Origin: CAYREV01 sp964423345
GTDB lineage: Bacteria; Bacteroidota; Rhodothermia; Balneolales; Balneolaceae
Assembly: GCA_964423345.1 (NCBI GenBank)
Contig: CAYREV010000006.1
Location: forward strand, 1 to 64,000
DNA length: 64,000 nucleotides
Direction of reading: 5' to 3'
In this document: positions 1 to 7,363 of the stretch, one piece after another
How positions within the stretch are numbered: position 1 is the stretch's first letter
Layout: the number at the start of each line of letters is the position of its first letter
Position numbers and translations under genes: made by a program
The notes under the pieces: generated by a model
Database searches by the model: none
What the model saw: the letters and a program-made list of their open reading frames with translations, nothing else
What the model was told of the DNA's origin: nothing

Positions 1-210
1 ATGGACCTGGGCGAGGTCAAGCCCTACGATCCGGCCAAGCGCGGGGCCGCCGACATCTCCTTTGTGGCCAAATATGTAGACGGGCTGGATGGCCTGGGCG
101 CAATGGGCAGCGGGGCCCACAGCCCGGATGAAACCATTAATCTGAAGACCTTTAAAGAGCTTACCAAGCGGGCAGCGCTGTTGATCTACAGGCTGACGCG
201 GCAACAGTAG
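1..210 (+). CDS. M20-family metallopeptidase, C-terminal end (partial)
   Basis: Only the last 69 codons are in the window; the frame is open at base 1, so the true start lies upstream. The visible part contains GAADISFVA and, further on, GLGAMGSGAHSPDE. This resembles the C-terminal part of the catalytic domain of M20/M25/M40 zinc peptidases (glutamate carboxypeptidase, ArgE or DapE type), where a late metal-binding His sits in a G-x-G-A-H context followed by an acidic residue. The frame ends in an Arg-rich helix and TAG. Which M20 subfamily, and whether the enzyme is secreted, cannot be told because the N-terminus is missing. The first in-window ATG should not be taken as the start. Confidence 0.7.
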   Translation: MDLGEVKPYDPAKRGAADISFVAKYVDGLDGLGAMGSGAHSPDETINLKTFKELTKRAALLIYRLTRQQ

Positions 211-372
211 TCAGGGCTGTTACAGGATCTATCTTCGCCATTGCGTTTTGTTGCATTTGGCAGGTATTTTGGGGCCTGTTACTCACCAAAAATCCTGGTG
301 GATGGGTTATGTGCAAATCCGGTTAAACTCAGGTATATTTTTTTAAGCCCACTGGCAATTAGTCTAAATTTT

Positions 373-624
373 ATGAACCCCTGGTTTGTATATATGATCC
401 GCTGCACAGACGGCAGTCTGTATACGGGTAGTACAAATCATGTTATCCGCCGTTGGCATAAACATAAGGAAGGTAAGGGGGCCAAATACCTGCAGACGCA
501 TGAGCCGAAAGCTGTTGTGTTTGTCGAGGAGCATCCTAATCGCTCCCAGGCCTGCAAACGTGAGTATGAGATCAAACAATACTCTAAGCAGGAAAAGGAA
601 TCCTTGGTTACAGAGCCCCGCTAG
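373..624 (+). CDS. GIY-YIG nuclease family protein (UPF0213/YhbQ-like)
   Basis: An 83-residue protein consisting of a single small GIY-YIG domain. The variant core motif VYMIRCTDGSLYTGST lies at about residues 6-21 (Y-x-I ... Y-T-G), followed by RRWHKHKEGKGAKY with the usual Arg/His and Lys positions and a late Glu in KREYEIKQ. Members of this short family are stand-alone nuclease-fold proteins of poorly defined role, possibly acting in DNA repair. I chose the ATG at 373 because the domain begins directly after it; an open frame extends upstream to a TTG at 241, but that extension shows no domain similarity. The gene is about 160 bp downstream of the M20 peptidase and convergent with tRNA-Leu. 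Confidence 0.82.
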   Translation: MNPWFVYMIRCTDGSLYTGSTNHVIRRWHKHKEGKGAKYLQTHEPKAVVFVEEHPNRSQACKREYEIKQYSKQEKESLVTEPR

Positions 625-704
625 CCATATAGCTGTCGAAGCATTCGGTAGTCCTACATTAGCTTCCGTGCAGCTGACTTCTCGACTTTAGTGAGGAGAC
701 CTGA

Positions 705-738
705 AATAAAAAAAGCCGCATCTGAATGATGCAGCTTT
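705..738 (-). terminator. Rho-independent terminator of tRNA-Leu
   Basis: Read on the minus strand, an 11-position stem with one C/A mismatch (arms 728-738 and 712-722, loop of five bases) is followed by a run of T residues (complement of the A-run at 706-714). It lies 11 bases past the 3' end of the tRNA-Leu gene, so it very likely ends that transcript. It could also act in part on the convergent GIY-YIG transcript. Confidence 0.8.
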
Positions 739-748
739 AAGGATTATG

Positions 749-832
749 TGCCCAAGAGAGGACTCGAACCTCCACGAGCCGAAGCTCACATGCTCCTGAA
801 GCATGCGCGTCTACCAATTCCGCCACTTGGGC
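749..832 (-). tRNA. tRNA-Leu (CAG)
   Basis: The minus strand from 832 to 749 folds as an 84-nt class II tRNA. The acceptor arms GCCCAAG/CTTGGGC pair perfectly, with discriminator A. The anticodon stem CATGC/GCATG encloses loop TTCAGGA, giving anticodon CAG, which reads the Leu codon CTG. The variable arm GAGCTTCGGCTC is long, as expected for tRNA-Leu, and the T arm has GGTTCGAGTCC. The CCA tail is not encoded; the discriminator is followed by CAT. It is about 90 bp downstream of the GlmU-like gene on the same strand and is followed by a clear terminator. Confidence 0.97.
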
Positions 833-921
833 ATGCCGTTTTAAAGGAGTGCAAATATAGGCAGGAATCGCCCGTAAATTCAACAGCTATTTTAATTCAT
901 TTTCTGCTTGTTCCTTTGCTG

Positions 922-2121
922 TTAGTTGTGCTCCTGCTCAAAGATGGATTTCATCATCTTTTTATATCCTTCGGTCAGTTCGATATTTCTGCGGGCCATC
1001 ATAGCTTCCATGGTTTCCAGGGCCTTGTCGAGGTGATAGGTCTGTATGACGTTGGAGCCCACCCAACTGAAGGAGGGGATGAACTTGGGAGGGAAGTCGC
1101 CCGAAAAGATATTGCAGCTGACCCCGCAGACGGTGCCGGTATTCAGCTGGGTATTGATAGCGGTCTTGGAGTGGTCGCCCATTACCGTGCCGAAAAACTG
1201 CTGGTTGGTTTCCGTCTCCTCCTGGTTGACCCAGTCGGTAATGCGGACAGTGCTGTAGTTGTTCTTCAGGTTGGAGGTGTTGGTGTCTGCCCCCAGGTTG
1301 CACCACTGTCCGAATACCGAATTGCCGGTAAAGCCGTCGTGCGCCTTGTTGGAGTAGGAGTGGAAGATACAGTTGTTTACTTCGCCGCCCACCTTGCAGA
1401 CCGGCCCGATGGTGGTGTCCTCATAGATTTTGGCCCCCGCCTTGACGGTCGCCCCTTTACATATGGCTACCGGCCCGCGCAGGATGGAACCGGCCATAAC
1501 GGTGGCATCTTCGCCGATATATACAGGGCCCTTGCGGGCATCCAGGATACACCCGGCTTCTACAACGGCACCCTCCTCCACATAGATCTCCGTTTCGTTT
1601 TCGAGGACGGCATGGCCCGATATCCCCTCTCCGTAGAAGGTGTCCAGGTCCAGCCACTCCAGGTCCCGTTTGATCTGCAGCCCGTTCATCTGGAAGAGGT
1701 CCCAGAGGTATTCAATAGAGGTAAAATCCTCGGTTTCAAGGACAAATAGGGAATTAAAGTCGGGTTGATTCGATGCAAGCCACTCGACTGACTGTGCTCC
1801 CTCTACGTTTGCGGCTATTACCGTCGATCCCGCCTTCAGGCAGCTGCCGGTATCCAGCCGGCGTATCTGCTGCACCGCTCCGGGAGTGGGGAGATAGCGG
1901 CTGTTGATCCAGATGCAGGGTTTGGCAGGCTCCAGGGAGCCCTGCCCAAAGACCTGCTTCAGTTCCTCCCGAAGCACACGGGCCGTTTTGTCGGCAGAAA
2001 GGGCTGTCTCCCATTTTTCGGCGATGGTGAGCACTCCCACCCGAAGGTCGTCAGCCGGACGGGTCAGAGTCAGCGGATGAAAATGACTGAAAAGGGAATC
2101 TTCGAAAAAACAAATCTGCAT
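922..2121 (-). CDS. GlmU-like sugar nucleotidyltransferase with left-handed beta-helix
   Basis: A 399-residue protein of the type often annotated as GlmU-family or putative sugar nucleotidyltransferase in Bacteroidota. The N-terminal part (about 1-150) begins ICFFEDSLFSHFHPLTLTRP, a divergent nucleotidyltransferase domain in which the canonical GlmU G-x-G-T-R-M loop is not seen. From about residue 165 to 330 it carries imperfect hexapeptide repeats (for example VYIGEDATVMAG, AICKGATVKAG), with GADTNTSNLKNN resembling the GlmU acetyltransferase region. The likely role is UDP-GlcNAc or related nucleotide-sugar synthesis, but the substrate is unknown. It is divergent from glmS across a 121-bp gap, which fits amino-sugar metabolism. 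Confidence 0.75.
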   Translation of the reverse strand: MQICFFEDSLFSHFHPLTLTRPADDLRVGVLTIAEKWETALSADKTARVLREELKQVFGQGSLEPAKPCIWINSRYLPTPGAVQQIRRLDTGSCLKAGSTVIAANVEGAQSVEWLASNQPDFNSLFVLETEDFTSIEYLWDLFQMNGLQIKRDLEWLDLDTFYGEGISGHAVLENETEIYVEEGAVVEAGCILDARKGPVYIGEDATVMAGSILRGPVAICKGATVKAGAKIYEDTTIGPVCKVGGEVNNCIFHSYSNKAHDGFTGNSVFGQWCNLGADTNTSNLKNNYSTVRITDWVNQEETETNQQFFGTVMGDHSKTAINTQLNTGTVCGVSCNIFSGDFPPKFIPSFSWVGSNVIQTYHLDKALETMEAMMARRNIELTEGYKKMMKSIFEQEHN

Positions 2122-2242
2122 GGGTGCTCCCGTTTAAAAATTAATAAACCGAGTTTTATTCCTCGTTTCATAATCATACATTTGATACTCGTCAAACAGA
2201 GAGTTTTTACGTTAATAATCAACCCCGTTACGAGAATTATTT

Positions 2243-4081
2243 ATGTGTGGCATTGTAGGATATATAGGAAATAGAAAAGCGAGTGAGATAATCATCAAGG
2301 GTCTTGAAAGGCTGGAGTACCGCGGATATGATTCGGCGGGTATAGCAATGATGAACGGCCGGCTCGAGATCAAGAAGGGCAAGGGAAAGGTGGCCAATCT
2401 TAAAAAGATGGTTAAGGACAACCCGATGGACGGTACCGTGGGCATCGGACATACCCGATGGGCCACACACGGTCCCCCGAACGACATAAACGCCCATCCG
2501 CACACGAGTGAATCGGGGAAGATAGCCGTAGTGCATAACGGCATCATAGAAAACTACACCTCCCTGAAAAAAGAGCTAAAAAACAAGGGCTATACCTTTC
2601 ATACCGACACCGATACCGAAGTGATCGCCCAGTTGATCGAGGAGATTTACCACGACGGGGCTGAAGTGGATTTCGAACAGGCCGTGCGCATGGCCCTCAA
2701 ACAGCTTGTCGGTACCTATGGGGTGGCAATTGTTAACAGCGAGGAGCCCAACCGCATCATCATCGCTCGAAAGGGATCTCCGCTGCTTTTGGGTATAGGA
2801 GAGGAGGAGATGTTTATCGCTTCCGATGCTTCTCCGATTATAGAGCATACCAAGAAGGTGGTCTACCTCGAGGACGGGGAGATTGCCGTTGTGACCAAAG
2901 AGGGGTACGAGGTAAAAACCATTGATGATGTAACCATGACCAAGGAGGTTCATGAACTGGCCATGAGTGTAGAGGAGATTGAGAAGAGCGGGTATCCGCA
3001 TTTCATGCTGAAGGAGATTTTTGAACAGCCCGATTCCATTGCCAACTGCCTGCGTGGCAGGCTGGTGTTGGACGACCATAACATTCAGCTTGGGGGACTG
3101 GTGGACGTGATGGACAAGCTGGTAAATGCCAAGCGGTTGATCATTGCCGCCTGCGGGACGAGCTGGCACGCCGGGCTGGTTGGAGAATATCTTTTTGAAC
3201 ACCTGTCCAAACTATCGGTAGAGGTGGAGTACGCCTCGGAGTTCAGATACCGGGAGCCTCTTATTGACGAGGACGATATCATGCTGGTGATTTCGCAGAG
3301 CGGGGAAACGGCCGATACGCTGGCAGCTGCCCGGGAAGCAAAGAAGCGAGGGGCCATGGTGCTGGGAGTTTGCAACGTGGTGGGCTCGACCATAGCACGG
3401 GAAACCGATGCGGGAGTCTATATCCATGCCGGGCCCGAAATCGGAGTGGCCTCCACCAAGGCCTTTACCGCCCAGGTATCCGTTTTGGCAATGATGGCGA
3501 TTATGCTGGGCCAGCGCAAGGGAACACTGGACGAGAAGTATGCAGCCAAGCTGATAGAGGAATTAAATAGGATTCCCCGAAAAGTGGAGAAGATTCTTAA
3601 AGAAAGTGAACATATCAAACGGCTGGCGGAACTGTTTACTTATGCACCCAACTTCCTATACCTGGGAAGGACCTATAACTTCCCGGTGGCCCTGGAAGGC
3701 GCATTGAAGCTAAAGGAGATCTCCTATATCCATGCGGAAGGATATCCCGCCGCGGAGATGAAGCACGGCCCCATCGCCCTTATTGATGAGATGATGCCGG
3801 TGGTGGTCATTGCCGCAACCGATCACACCAACGAGAAAATGATCAGTAATATAGAAGAGGTTAAAGCCAGAAAAGGGCGCATCATATCGGTAACCGGCAA
3901 GGAAAATGAAGAGGTGATCAACCTTTCGGAATTCAGCATCTCCATCCCTGAAACGGAAGACTGTCTCTCGCCGCTGTTAACGGTTATACCCCTGCAGCTG
4001 CTTTCCTATTACATAGCTGTAAACCGCGGTTGCGATGTGGATCAGCCGAGAAACCTTGCAAAAAGCGTCACGGTGGAATAG
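2243..4081 (+). CDS. glmS: Glutamine--fructose-6-phosphate aminotransferase (isomerizing)
   Basis: A 612-residue protein of normal length for GlmS. It begins MCGIVGYIGNR, so Cys2 becomes the N-terminal nucleophile of the class II glutaminase domain after Met removal. Family motifs follow: YRGYDSAGIA, GIGHTRWATHG and HNGIIENY in the N-terminal domain. Two SIS sugar-phosphate isomerase domains follow, with CGTSWHAG and SQSGETADT in the first and KLKEISYIHAEGYPAAEMKHG plus a C-terminal PRNLAKSVTVE tail in the second. It makes glucosamine-6-phosphate from fructose-6-phosphate and glutamine, the first step towards UDP-GlcNAc, in the cytoplasm. No glmS-ribozyme-like leader is recognisable in the 121-bp upstream gap. 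Confidence 0.98.
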   Translation: MCGIVGYIGNRKASEIIIKGLERLEYRGYDSAGIAMMNGRLEIKKGKGKVANLKKMVKDNPMDGTVGIGHTRWATHGPPNDINAHPHTSESGKIAVVHNGIIENYTSLKKELKNKGYTFHTDTDTEVIAQLIEEIYHDGAEVDFEQAVRMALKQLVGTYGVAIVNSEEPNRIIIARKGSPLLLGIGEEEMFIASDASPIIEHTKKVVYLEDGEIAVVTKEGYEVKTIDDVTMTKEVHELAMSVEEIEKSGYPHFMLKEIFEQPDSIANCLRGRLVLDDHNIQLGGLVDVMDKLVNAKRLIIAACGTSWHAGLVGEYLFEHLSKLSVEVEYASEFRYREPLIDEDDIMLVISQSGETADTLAAAREAKKRGAMVLGVCNVVGSTIARETDAGVYIHAGPEIGVASTKAFTAQVSVLAMMAIMLGQRKGTLDEKYAAKLIEELNRIPRKVEKILKESEHIKRLAELFTYAPNFLYLGRTYNFPVALEGALKLKEISYIHAEGYPAAEMKHGPIALIDEMMPVVVIAATDHTNEKMISNIEEVKARKGRIISVTGKENEEVINLSEFSISIPETEDCLSPLLTVIPLQLLSYYIAVNRGCDVDQPRNLAKSVTVE

Positions 4082-4103
4082 TCAGCCGCCCCGGTTATTA
4101 ACA

Positions 4104-4253
4104 ATATCCACAACAAGTGTTGATAAGTGTGTGGATAACTGCCTGCTAATACGAAAAATTGTTTAATTTGTAACAATTTCCCCTCTTATTCATCATGTAA
4201 CTACATATTGGGAGCAATAACAGAACAAGCTCTCAATTTATCGATGTGGAAAA
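4104..4253. other. Cluster of DnaA-box-like 9-mers (possible replication origin region)
   Basis: The gene-free stretch after glmS holds a perfect TTATCCACA box on the minus strand (4130-4138) and three 8-of-9 matches: ATATCCACA (4104-4112, plus), TTATCAACA (4118-4126, minus) and TTTTCCACA (4245-4253, minus). The first and third form an inverted pair. Between and after them the DNA is A+T-rich. This is the arrangement seen in oriC regions or in DnaA-regulated promoters. dnaA, gyrB and other usual neighbours are absent and genes on both sides point the same way, so origin function is only a possibility. Confidence 0.35.
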
Positions 4254-4332
4254 CTTGATATTTACATCAGTTTTTCTTAGATAAAATTTCTCTCTTGGGA
4301 TAAATATCAACGGTTACAACGGGTTAGTTACG

Positions 4333-4407
4333 ATGAGGAAATGGAAGTCGCTTATTTTTAAAATTACGCTCTTGGTATTGGTGGGAATTGTAGTCTTGAC
4401 AGGTTGA
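4333..4407 (+). CDS. Possible 24-residue membrane peptide or gene remnant
   Basis: A short frame starts at ATG 4333 with a basic MRKWKSLIFK head, then a hydrophobic stretch to Gly24 and a TGA stop. It looks like the signal anchor of a larger membrane protein that stops at once. No continuation in another frame was recognised before the Hpt gene, 174 bp further on. It may be a remnant, a real micropeptide or chance. The rest of 4408-4581 shows only a weak GTCCCC/GGGGAC hairpin. Confidence 0.2.
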   Translation: MRKWKSLIFKITLLVLVGIVVLTG

Positions 4408-4581
4408 TCATTACATCTTAGGTCCCCGGCATGTGAAAGGGGACACTTGATCTGCTGCATTCATATCTTTCTATCTACAACATGGATTTAAATTCCTATT
4501 GATGTTGTCCACCCGATCGGCTACTATTGCTATGTATGAATTGGTGTGCATAGCAAATTACATTCAAAGCAGGGTGGACGA

Positions 4582-4944
4582 TTGACCAATAAAAAATATA
4601 TCGACCTGTCTTATCTTGAGGACGTTTCAATGGGCGACAAGTCCATGATCGAGGAGATGATCGAGATGTTCCTGGATTTGGTCCCCCAATCCCTTTCTGA
4701 GCTACGGTCCCTGTATGAGGATGAACAATGGTTGGAGCTGAAGGCGGAAGCCCATAAGCTAAAACCCAACTTTGCCTACATGGGTATAGAGTCCGGTAAA
4801 GAACTGTTGCAGCAAATCGAACACCACGCCGACAAAGAAGAGGATCTGGAATCTATCCGTGAAAAACTGGATGAGCTCGAGAAAATATATGAACAGGCCG
4901 CCGGTGAATTGAACAGTGAACTGAAAGGTTTGAAAGAGGGTTGA
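4582..4944 (+). CDS. Hpt-domain (histidine phosphotransfer) protein
   Basis: A 120-residue protein made almost entirely of one Hpt four-helix domain. The phosphorylatable His lies in ELKAEAHKLKPNFAYMG, matching the A-H-x-L-K-x-x-x-x-x-x-G consensus. It should relay phosphate between a hybrid sensor kinase and a response regulator, but neither is nearby, so it is an orphan. I chose TTG at 4582 because AGGGTGG lies six bases upstream and the family-like sequence begins there; an in-frame GTG at 4546 would add 12 unrelated residues. About 55 bp separate it from the next gene on the same strand. Confidence 0.8.
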   Translation: MTNKKYIDLSYLEDVSMGDKSMIEEMIEMFLDLVPQSLSELRSLYEDEQWLELKAEAHKLKPNFAYMGIESGKELLQQIEHHADKEEDLESIREKLDELEKIYEQAAGELNSELKGLKEG

Positions 4945-4999
4945 ACATTTTTATTTGAATCTCGTATAGAATGGTTGAATCCAAACCAATGTATTCCAG

Positions 5000-5326
5000 A
5001 TGATTTATACCATTCTTATTAACAGTGTTGCCGTCTATATTACTGCCCGCCTGCTTGCAGGAGTCGAAATCAAAAATTTTTTCACGGCTGTTTTTGTCGC
5101 TATAGGACTGGCCATCGTGAACACGGTGATTAAGCCGGTCATCGTATTTTTAACCATACCGCTGACCATTCTGACCCTGGGACTGTTCATCCTGGTTATC
5201 AACGCCTTTATGGTCATGCTGATTGACGCTTTAATGGACGATTTCAGTGTGCGCAGCTTTGGGTGGGCGGTACTATTCGGTATTGTACTTTCGCTGCTTA
5301 ATGCCCTGTTGTTCTGGATCTTCTAA
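5000..5326 (+). CDS. Phage-holin-4_2-family small membrane protein (PF04020-like)
   Basis: A 108-residue, very hydrophobic protein with about four membrane segments. Motifs typical of the PF04020 family are visible: an early NSVAVYITARLLAGVEIKNF, then GLAIVNTVIKPV, then the segment around TLGLFILVINAFMV, and a last segment with SLLNALLF. Despite the holin name, family members are widespread chromosomal genes and most have no known link to phage lysis. No phage gene lies nearby, so a membrane role of unknown kind is more likely. It is convergent with the next gene with only 15 bp between stop codons. Confidence 0.85.
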   Translation: MIYTILINSVAVYITARLLAGVEIKNFFTAVFVAIGLAIVNTVIKPVIVFLTIPLTILTLGLFILVINAFMVMLIDALMDDFSVRSFGWAVLFGIVLSLLNALLFWIF

Positions 5327-5341
5327 ACGGCCGGTTCAATA

Positions 5342-5968
5342 TCAGGCCACATGGCCGGTTATGGCATCGCCTAACTCTTCATGGTTGATTTCCAGGGTAA
5401 AAAGCTTGGCGGGAGGGAGGTTGAGGAGAACGATCTTCTTGTTGCTTTGATATTTGCGAACCAGAAGCTCCTCGAAATTGCATTTGAACTTTCGAAAGCT
5501 AACATATTTGAAATAGCAGATATAGGCATTCTTGCTGCATAGATCCAGCTTTTTTTTCCATATTTGCCGAATCAGCTCCTCCGGCATCGCCTCGTAGGGC
5601 AGGCTGGAAAAGATATAGTCGTACGACCGCCCGGTATTGAACTGTAGAATATCCTCGTGATGAACCCTTACGTTGGAACCGGAAAACTTCCGGTCAATGA
5701 CTTCAAAAAAATGGTCATGTATTTCAACCACATCCACGTGGTCTTTCGGCCGAACCAGCGAAGTAATCTCTTTGGTGAGAGGGCCGGTACCGGGACCTAT
5801 TTCCAGGATATTAAGCGAGGTGCAGTCTGTCCTTCGCAGGTCTGCTTTCAGCTGTTTGACCAGATCTTTAGCTAAAAACTTCGAGCTGGGTGCTACAGCC
5901 CCCACTTGTTTCAGATCTTTCAGGAAATGTAGAAAGTGTTCCAAAAATGACTTCGATTTATTAACCAA
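5342..5968 (-). CDS. Class I SAM methyltransferase, PmtA/rRNA-dimethylase-like
   Basis: A 208-residue protein with a SAM-binding Rossmann fold. Motif I is LNILEIGPGTGPLTKEI at about residues 51-67, followed by DVVEIHDHFFEVI as the acidic loop, DIL as the next motif, and a motif IV variant YIFSSLPYEAMP. The N-terminal KQVGAVAPSSKFLAKDLV resembles bacterial phosphatidylethanolamine N-methyltransferases of the PmtA type, which attach to membranes through an N-terminal helix. The substrate could therefore be a phospholipid, but a KsgA-like rRNA enzyme fold cannot be excluded. It stands alone, convergent with the holin-like gene, with about 190 bp upstream before the CNNM gene on the opposite strand. 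Confidence 0.7.
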   Translation of the reverse strand: MVNKSKSFLEHFLHFLKDLKQVGAVAPSSKFLAKDLVKQLKADLRRTDCTSLNILEIGPGTGPLTKEITSLVRPKDHVDVVEIHDHFFEVIDRKFSGSNVRVHHEDILQFNTGRSYDYIFSSLPYEAMPEELIRQIWKKKLDLCSKNAYICYFKYVSFRKFKCNFEELLVRKYQSNKKIVLLNLPPAKLFTLEINHEELGDAITGHVA

Positions 5969-6155
5969 CGAAAGGATGAATGTAACAAAGATGAACCAAT
6001 TTGGCTAATACACAGCATTTAATAAAATAATATCGATACGCTTTGATAAAGCGTGCTAAAGCAATTCCGGTGGCTTTTTTATTACAGGAATCGTACAGAT
6101 CGTTTTTGATGCGGATCTTGTTAAGGGGTTTCAATTCAAACGTAAAAACTCCCTG

Positions 6156-7229
6156 ATGACCCTCGAGATAGGCTTAAGATTAATAGGCGGCTTTATACTA
6201 TTGCTCTCAAACGCTTTCTTCGTGGCGACGGAATTTGCCCTGACAAGACTCAGGCAGTTTAATAAAGATGAGTTTGAAGACGATGCGGGACTTCGAACAG
6301 CCTGGGAGATGACCGAGCGGCTTGAGATATATCTGACCGGATGCCAGGTGGGGATTACTTTTTCAAGCGTATTGCTGGGTATCGTGGCCGAACCTGCAGT
6401 CACCGAATTATTTCACCCCCTGGTGGTCTACCTGGGAGCCACACCGGAGGTGGCCTTGGGATTTTCCGTAGTACTGAGTGTTTTCGTAATAAATCTAATG
6501 CATACGGTCTGGGCGGAACAGACCCCTACCTACCTGGGTATAGAGGAGGCTAAGCTGGTTGCCCGTTATTGCGCACCGCCGCATTATTACTGGACACAAA
6601 TGGCTTACCCATTCATTTTCGTAGGGGACAAGATAACGAAGGCCACCCTGGGCCTGTTTGGTATCACCATGAGGCGTTCGTGGACTGAAGAAGAGGAGCC
6701 GACGCATGTCGATGTTCGTTCCCAGCTGGTCGACCTGCTCAAAAGTGAGGGACTGCCTCAGGACCGGCGCGACGAAGTGGTTAAAGCGATGGAGATAGAC
6801 GAGATTCCGGTAAGTGATATCATGGTGCCCCGTGAGGAAATTGTCTGCCTCTGGGATGATAAACCGCTGGAGGAAAACCTTGGGATCATACGGCACAGGA
6901 TGCAGTCGCGGTATCCGCTGGTGGGGGAATCGCTTGATGACTTCAAGGGATTGATCTATGCCTCTGAAATGCTCGCCCATATTGAAGAGCTCCAGTCGGG
7001 GGAGAAGAGCCTGCAGGAATTGAGCAGGGCCGATATGACCGTCGGCCATGACCTGCCCGTCAGCCGGTTGATCGACCGGTTCCAGGAAGAGTACCAGGAG
7101 CTGGCCCTGGTTACCAGGATGGGTAAAACCATCGGCCTGGTAACCCTTACCGACGCCCTTGAGGTTATTGTCGGTAGTGCGGAAGATCCCATGGACCTGG
7201 AGCTTCGAATCCGCGAATTAAGGGAGTAG
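6156..7229 (+). CDS. CNNM/CBS-domain membrane protein (hemolysin/CorC family)
   Basis: A 357-residue inner-membrane protein. The N-terminal CNNM (DUF21) domain, about residues 1-185, has three to four membrane segments and the conserved LSNAFFVATEFALTRLR motif with acidic and Asn residues in the first helix, as in CorB/CNNM magnesium transporters. Two CBS-like repeats follow (from about residue 205; IPVSDIMVPREEIVCL and GKTIGLVTLTDALEVIVG are typical). The protein ends just after the second CBS repeat, so the C-terminal CorC_HlyC transporter-associated domain common in longer relatives is missing; shorter members of this kind are known. Magnesium or related cation transport is the family-based expectation. 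Confidence 0.85.
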   Translation: MTLEIGLRLIGGFILLLSNAFFVATEFALTRLRQFNKDEFEDDAGLRTAWEMTERLEIYLTGCQVGITFSSVLLGIVAEPAVTELFHPLVVYLGATPEVALGFSVVLSVFVINLMHTVWAEQTPTYLGIEEAKLVARYCAPPHYYWTQMAYPFIFVGDKITKATLGLFGITMRRSWTEEEEPTHVDVRSQLVDLLKSEGLPQDRRDEVVKAMEIDEIPVSDIMVPREEIVCLWDDKPLEENLGIIRHRMQSRYPLVGESLDDFKGLIYASEMLAHIEELQSGEKSLQELSRADMTVGHDLPVSRLIDRFQEEYQELALVTRMGKTIGLVTLTDALEVIVGSAEDPMDLELRIRELRE

Positions 7230-7363
7230 GCCGAAACAGGGTATCTTCTGTACCCCGGACGTCTGTTGCCAAACATATTTTTACAACTGACAGTTGATAA
7301 AAGGATGGCCTTTCGATAAGCTAATCTTTCCAAATTCCATTTACTGTAACCCAATTTTTTAAT

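Noticed and set aside
748..1749. Long plus-strand open frame of 333 codons
   Set aside because: It lies opposite the GlmU-like gene and runs through the tRNA-Leu; its translation has no domain pattern. It is a shadow frame.
4424..4447. GTCCCC/GGGGAC hairpin as a terminator
   Set aside because: The stem is only 6 bp and no T-run follows on either strand.
5000..5326. Prophage remnant suggested by the holin-type family name
   Set aside because: PF04020 proteins are common on chromosomes, and no integrase, capsid, endolysin or attachment site is visible nearby.
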